DNA from: JBCBJX01 sp038522735
GTDB taxonomy: Bacteria; Pseudomonadota; Alphaproteobacteria; Caulobacterales; Parvularculaceae
Direction: 5' to 3'
Length of the DNA: 17,187 nt
Assembly (NCBI GenBank): GCA_038522735.1
Contig: JBCBJX010000072.1
Location: forward strand, 1 to 17,187
Each line of letters starts with the position of its first letter. Position 1 is the first letter of the stretch. The translations under genes and the position numbers were made by a program. The notes below the pieces were generated by a model. That model saw only the letters and a program-made list of their open reading frames with translations. It was not told the origin of the DNA and did no database searches. Below, in pieces: positions 13,817-17,187 of this stretch.

Positions 13817-16330
13817 ATGGTTCGGTTCGGCGTTCTCGCCGCGGCGGTTGTCGCGATCGGAGTTTCTCAGGTTCACGCCCAGGCGATCCGCCAGACGAAG
13901 GGCGATTTCGACGACAAGTTCCGCCAGCTCGACGAAGCGCTGCCGACGCCCAACGTCTACCGCAACGCCGCCGGCGCGCCGGGCTACGCCTATTGGCAGC
14001 AGGAAGCCGACTACAAGATCGACGTCGCCCTCGACGAGGACGCCCGCCGCATCACCGGCTCCGAACGCATCACGTACAAGAACAATTCGCCGGACGAGCT
14101 GCGCTATCTCTGGCTGCAGCTCGACCAGAACATCTTCCGGCCCGACTCCATCGCCAACACCGCGACGGACTTCGCCGGCATCGGCCGCCGCGGCCCGGCG
14201 ACCAGCTTCGACGGTGAAAAGGCGCGCCTCTCCATGGGCGAGCTTCGCCGCCGTCAGTTCCTCGAGGATGTCGAAGTCGGCCACGTGATTAACGGCGTGA
14301 AAGACGCGGCCGGCCGCGATCTTCCGCACACGATCGTCGGCACTTTGATGCGCATCGACCTGCCGCGCCCGCTCCGCCCGAACCAGTCGACGACCTTCGA
14401 GATCGACTGGGCCTTCAACATGGTCGAGGAGAACGCGGTCTCGGCCCGCAACGGCTACGAGCACTTCCCCGACGACGAGCGGGAAGGCGGCAACGATATC
14501 TTTCTTCTCGCCCAGTGGTTCCCGCGCATGATCGCATATTCGGACTATGAAGGCTGGCACAATAAGGAGTTTCTCGGCCGCGGCGAGTTCACGCTGGAGT
14601 TCGGCGACTATGAAGTCGCGATCACCGCGCCGGCGGATCACATCGTCGCCTCGACGGGCGAGTTGCAGAACCCCGGCGAGGTGCTGACGACCCAGCAGCG
14701 CCGGCGGCTTCAGGACGCGCGGGATGCGGAAAAGCCCGTCTACGTCGTGACGCCGGAAGAAGCGCTTGAGAACGAAAAAGAGGGGACGGACGACACGAAA
14801 ACCTGGCGCTTCCGGGCCCAGAACGTCCGCGATTTCGCTTGGGCGTCTTCGCGCAAATTCATCTGGGACGCGCAAGGCTACGAGCAGGGCGGGGACGTGC
14901 AGCCTTTCGTCATGGCGATGTCGTTCTTCCCGAAGGAGGGCGATCCTCTCTGGTCGCGGTATTCGACCCAGGCCGTCATTCACACGATGGAGGAGTACTC
15001 CAAGCTCTCCTTCGACTATCCGTACCCCACGGCCCAGTCGGTGAACGGCCCTGTCGGCGGCATGGAATACCCCATGATCACCTTCAACGGTCCGCGCACG
15101 ACCTTGCAGGACGACGGCGAGCGGACTTACTCCCTCGGAACCAAGACGTTCCTCATCGGCGTCGTCATCCATGAGATCGGCCACATCTATTTCCCGATGA
15201 CGGTGAACTCCGACGAGCGCCAGTGGACGTGGATGGACGAGGGGCTCAACACCTTCCTTGAAGGCGTCGCGGAGATGGCTTGGAACCCGGATGAGGGCGA
15301 GATCTCCTTCGGCCGCATCCGCCCGGAGGACATGGTGCCCTACATGACGTCCTCCGTGCAGGTCCCGATTATGACCCAGTCGGATTCGGTGCTGCGTCTC
15401 GGGCCCAACGCCTACGGCAAGCCGGCGGTCGCCCTGCATATCCTCCGCGAGACAGTGCTCGGCCGGGAGCTTTTCGACTTCGCGTTCCGGGAGTACTCCC
15501 GCCGCTGGGCGTTCAAGCGACCGACCCCGTCGGATTTCTTCCGCACCATGGAGGAGGCGTCCGGCGTCGATCTCGACTGGTTCTGGCGCGGTTGGTTCTA
15601 CACGACCGACCACGTCGATATCTCCCTCGATCGCGTCTACCAGATGCGTCTCGATACGGAGGACCCCGACATCGACTTCGCACGCGACCGCGAGGATCAT
15701 CTCGCGAAGCCGGAGAACATGACGGCGAAGAACAATGAAGAGGCCGGGATCGAGCCGCGCGTCGAACGCCTCGACTGGCTGAAGGACTTCTACAACGAGA
15801 ACGACCGCTTCACGGTCACCAACAAGGACCGCAACAAATACAAGGACTTCATCGACGGTCTTGAGCCGGAGGAGCGCGCCGTCTTCGAACGCGCGGTCGA
15901 GGAGGACCGAAACTGGTACGTCCTTGAATTTTCGAATGTCGGCGGTCTCGTCATGCCGATCATTCTCGGGCTCGAATACGCCGACGGCGAAACGGAGAAA
16001 ATGTATATCCCCGCGGAGATCTGGCGGCGCAACCCGAAAACCGTGCGCAAGCTGATCGAAAGTGACAAGGAGATCGTGCAGATCGTCGTCGACCCCAACT
16101 GGGAGACGGCCGACTCCGACATCGAGAACAACTACTATCCCCGCCGCATCGTCCCGTCCCGCGTCGAAGCCTATAAGCGCGAGCGCAATGTCAAAGACAT
16201 GATGCAGGACATGAAAACCGAGCTCAAAACCGACGAGCCGGAAGAAGAGGACGAGGCCGCCGACCACAGTTCGGACGACGGCGAAGAGCAGATGACGGAG
16301 GAGCCGTCCGGCGACGACGGCGGCCGCTGA
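13817..16330 (+). CDS. Secreted M1 family zinc metallopeptidase
   Basis: This 837-residue protein starts with a Sec signal (VRFGVLAAAVVAIGVSQVHA, cleavage near 21). The N-terminal beta-saddle domain of M1 proteins follows (YKIDVALDEDARRITGSERITY). Catalytic elements are the exopeptidase motif GGMEYP (414-419), the zinc site HEIGH (His452, Glu453, His456) and the third ligand Glu475 in WMDEGLNTF, giving HEXXH-x18-E. Tyr533 in NAYGKPA lies in the M1 Y-x-K segment. Beyond the catalytic region there is a charged stretch (about 610-690), another domain (IEFSNVGG-like strands near 700-770) and a strongly acidic tail (about 805-837). It presumably trims peptides in the periplasm or outside. The start ATG 13817 has AAAAGGAG (13804-13811) five bases upstream. 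Its stop overlaps the next ATG (TGATG). Confidence 0.93.
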   Translation: MVRFGVLAAAVVAIGVSQVHAQAIRQTKGDFDDKFRQLDEALPTPNVYRNAAGAPGYAYWQQEADYKIDVALDEDARRITGSERITYKNNSPDELRYLWLQLDQNIFRPDSIANTATDFAGIGRRGPATSFDGEKARLSMGELRRRQFLEDVEVGHVINGVKDAAGRDLPHTIVGTLMRIDLPRPLRPNQSTTFEIDWAFNMVEENAVSARNGYEHFPDDEREGGNDIFLLAQWFPRMIAYSDYEGWHNKEFLGRGEFTLEFGDYEVAITAPADHIVASTGELQNPGEVLTTQQRRRLQDARDAEKPVYVVTPEEALENEKEGTDDTKTWRFRAQNVRDFAWASSRKFIWDAQGYEQGGDVQPFVMAMSFFPKEGDPLWSRYSTQAVIHTMEEYSKLSFDYPYPTAQSVNGPVGGMEYPMITFNGPRTTLQDDGERTYSLGTKTFLIGVVIHEIGHIYFPMTVNSDERQWTWMDEGLNTFLEGVAEMAWNPDEGEISFGRIRPEDMVPYMTSSVQVPIMTQSDSVLRLGPNAYGKPAVALHILRETVLGRELFDFAFREYSRRWAFKRPTPSDFFRTMEEASGVDLDWFWRGWFYTTDHVDISLDRVYQMRLDTEDPDIDFARDREDHLAKPENMTAKNNEEAGIEPRVERLDWLKDFYNENDRFTVTNKDRNKYKDFIDGLEPEERAVFERAVEEDRNWYVLEFSNVGGLVMPIILGLEYADGETEKMYIPAEIWRRNPKTVRKLIESDKEIVQIVVDPNWETADSDIENNYYPRRIVPSRVEAYKRERNVKDMMQDMKTELKTDEPEEEDEAADHSSDDGEEQMTEEPSGDDGGR

Positions 16331-16881
16331 TGACTGAACGATCCCGAGGAGCGGCGCTCGTGCGCCGTTCCTTTATTCTGGGAACGGCGGTTTGCGGTCT
16401 CAGCGCACGTGCGGCTCCTGAAGCGTACGCGCACCAGCTGAAAGCGGGCCTTGTCAGGGTCCTCTTCAACGACCGGACGGGCCTCATCGAAGTCATGCAC
16501 CGGTATTACGCCCATGATGCGGAGCATGCAGTGGAGCGGCTCTTCGGTCCGGGCGCGGACATCCGCTCCGTCGAGGCTGATCTCAAGAGGTTTTCCGCCT
16601 ACGTCGTCGAACGCTTCGGCCTCGCCGATGCGGGCGGGGGACCGATATCGCTTCGCTATCTCGGCGAAGAGTTCGACGGCCCGTTTCTGTGGATCTATCA
16701 GGACGCGCCGCTGCCGGATGGGATTGAAGGCCTACGGGTGCGCAACGCCGTCCTGCACGACGTCTGGGAGGACCAGACCAACCTCGTCAACATCGAGGGC
16801 CGCGGCGAAACCTTAAGCGCGACTTTCGCGAAAGGCGAAGGAGCGCGGAAACTCTTGTTCAAAACCGACGGACAGCCTTAA
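16330..16881 (+). CDS. DUF6702 family exported protein
   Basis: This 183-residue protein has an N-terminal export signal with a twin arginine (Arg12-Arg13 in ALVRRSFILGTA), which resembles a Tat signal, and likely cleavage after AYA near 34. The mature protein follows the DUF6702 pattern: LIEVMHRYYAHDAEHAV (family: EI-HR-F-DDLE-AL), an YVVERF segment, LRYLGEEFDGPFLWIYQD, then LRVRNAVLHDVWEDQTNLVNI, the conserved N-x-x-L-x-D-x-x-x-x-Q-x-N-x-V signature, and a C-terminal strand. No activity is established for the family. The start ATG 16330 shares one base with the M1 peptidase stop and has no separate Shine-Dalgarno in the usual position, so coupled translation with the peptidase is expected. 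A periplasmic partnership is possible. Confidence 0.82.
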   Translation: MTERSRGAALVRRSFILGTAVCGLSARAAPEAYAHQLKAGLVRVLFNDRTGLIEVMHRYYAHDAEHAVERLFGPGADIRSVEADLKRFSAYVVERFGLADAGGGPISLRYLGEEFDGPFLWIYQDAPLPDGIEGLRVRNAVLHDVWEDQTNLVNIEGRGETLSATFAKGEGARKLLFKTDGQP

Positions 16882-16910
16882 CCGCACGGTGAACCGGGCG
16901 CACCAGAGTA

Positions 16911-16925
16911 CGCGCGCGGCGCGCG
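16911..16925 (+). repeat. Alternating CG palindrome between DUF6702 and the last gene
   Basis: CGCGCGC (16911-16917) and GCGCGCG (16919-16925) flank a single G, making a 15-base near-perfect alternating C/G tract 29 bp after the DUF6702 stop. It could form a six-pair hairpin with a three-base loop. No T-run follows. A weak terminator or simply a base-composition effect are both possible. Confidence 0.35.
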
Positions 16926-16951
16926 GGGGCGCCGCAGCGAGGTTCGCGTCC

Positions 16952-17187
16952 ATGCACACGATCGCCAGGGTCGAAATTCCGCGGTCCGTCCGCTCGGAGC
17001 TCGAAGGCGCCGTCGGCGTCGTCGACAGCGCGATCGACTTCTTCCGGCGACGCCTGTTTACGACGACCAACGCGACCGTCGTGCTCGCCTTCATTCTCGC
17101 TGCGGTGTTCATTACCGGCGCGGCCCTGCGGGAAGGCCCCGACGCCGCCATGCGCGCAGCGATCGTCTTTTTCGTCGGCTGGTCCGC
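16952..17187 (+). CDS. Unidentified inner-membrane protein, N-terminal fragment (runs off window)
   Basis: Seventy-eight codons are present and open to the end of the window. The N-terminal 33 residues or so are cytoplasmic-looking (IARVEIPRSVRSELEGAVGV, then FFRRR). A hydrophobic segment (about 43-57, VVLAFILAAVFITGA) and the start of another (about 69-77, AAIVFFVGW) follow. I do not recognise the family from this piece. The start ATG 16952 has GAGG (16939-16942) nine bases upstream. GTG 16889 is in frame and would add 21 residues, but they are Arg/Ala-rich, run through the CG tract and have no Shine-Dalgarno, so I reject it. The gap to the DUF6702 stop is 70 bp, and the gene may share transcription with the preceding pair. 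Confidence 0.6.
   Translation, partial: MHTIARVEIPRSVRSELEGAVGVVDSAIDFFRRRLFTTTNATVVLAFILAAVFITGAALREGPDAAMRAAIVFFVGWS

Noticed and set aside
13745..16267. Open antisense frame of 840 codons across the M1 peptidase gene
   Set aside because: It lies opposite a gene with full catalytic motifs and has no family features or Shine-Dalgarno. Long antisense frames are expected in GC-rich codon-biased genes. The same applies to 1616-3121, 8256-9794 and 10654-11733 on the minus strand.
16889..16951. GTG 16889 as start of the last gene
   Set aside because: It would add an Arg/Ala-rich leader through the CG palindrome without a Shine-Dalgarno; ATG 16952 has GAGG at a suitable distance.

Overview
The window is a GC-rich (roughly two thirds G+C by eye), densely coded bacterial chromosome segment. 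It most resembles an alphaproteobacterium. The pyruvate dehydrogenase E2 is of the alphaproteobacterial single-lipoyl type, coding density and codon bias are high, and many genes join through GTGA, ATGA or TGATG stop/start overlaps. I would guess Parvularculales, Caulobacterales or a nearby order, but this is inference only. I saw no rRNA, tRNA, CRISPR, transposase, integrase or phage gene.

Region 1-3675 holds the end of pdhB (E1 beta), a DUF805 membrane protein, a DUF429 RNase H-like protein, pdhC (E2) and a GNAT acetyltransferase whose start overlaps the pdhC stop. Region 3807-6054 holds a His/Phe-rich exported protein, an HD-domain metalloprotein with a PhnZ-like ligand pattern whose ribosome binding site and start codons lie inside a long stem-loop, and a DUF3667 zinc-ribbon membrane protein. 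Region 6113-7469 holds an exported START/SRPBCC-like protein and a TIGR04283-type glycosyltransferase. The glycosyltransferase's 3' end runs 58 bp into the convergent DhlA-like haloalkane dehalogenase gene (7412-8311, minus strand).

Divergent from the dehalogenase is lpdA (E3). It is followed closely by an alpha/beta hydrolase and a lipoprotein with a HEGYPGHH metallopeptidase-like motif, so 8385-12024 looks like one operon. A tiny exported protein lies convergently (12034-12273, minus). Diverging from that, after an AT-rich promoter candidate and an 8-bp inverted repeat, is a bactofilin-like beta-solenoid protein with about five C-terminal membrane segments, closed by a strong hairpin. The last unit is a secreted M1 metallopeptidase coupled to a DUF6702 protein, then the start of an unidentified membrane protein that runs off the window.

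The metabolic theme is acetyl-CoA production: E1 beta, E2 and E3 of the pyruvate dehydrogenase complex are all present but interrupted by unrelated genes. The second theme is the envelope: seven proteins with export signals or membrane segments besides two peptidases. I did not find a clearly new multi-gene defence or mobile system. The observations most worth checking are the start-codon stem-loop on the HD oxygenase-like gene, the HD protein itself as an orphan member of the diiron oxygenase group, and the dehalogenase, which carries all the DhlA catalytic residues on a cap 11 residues shorter.
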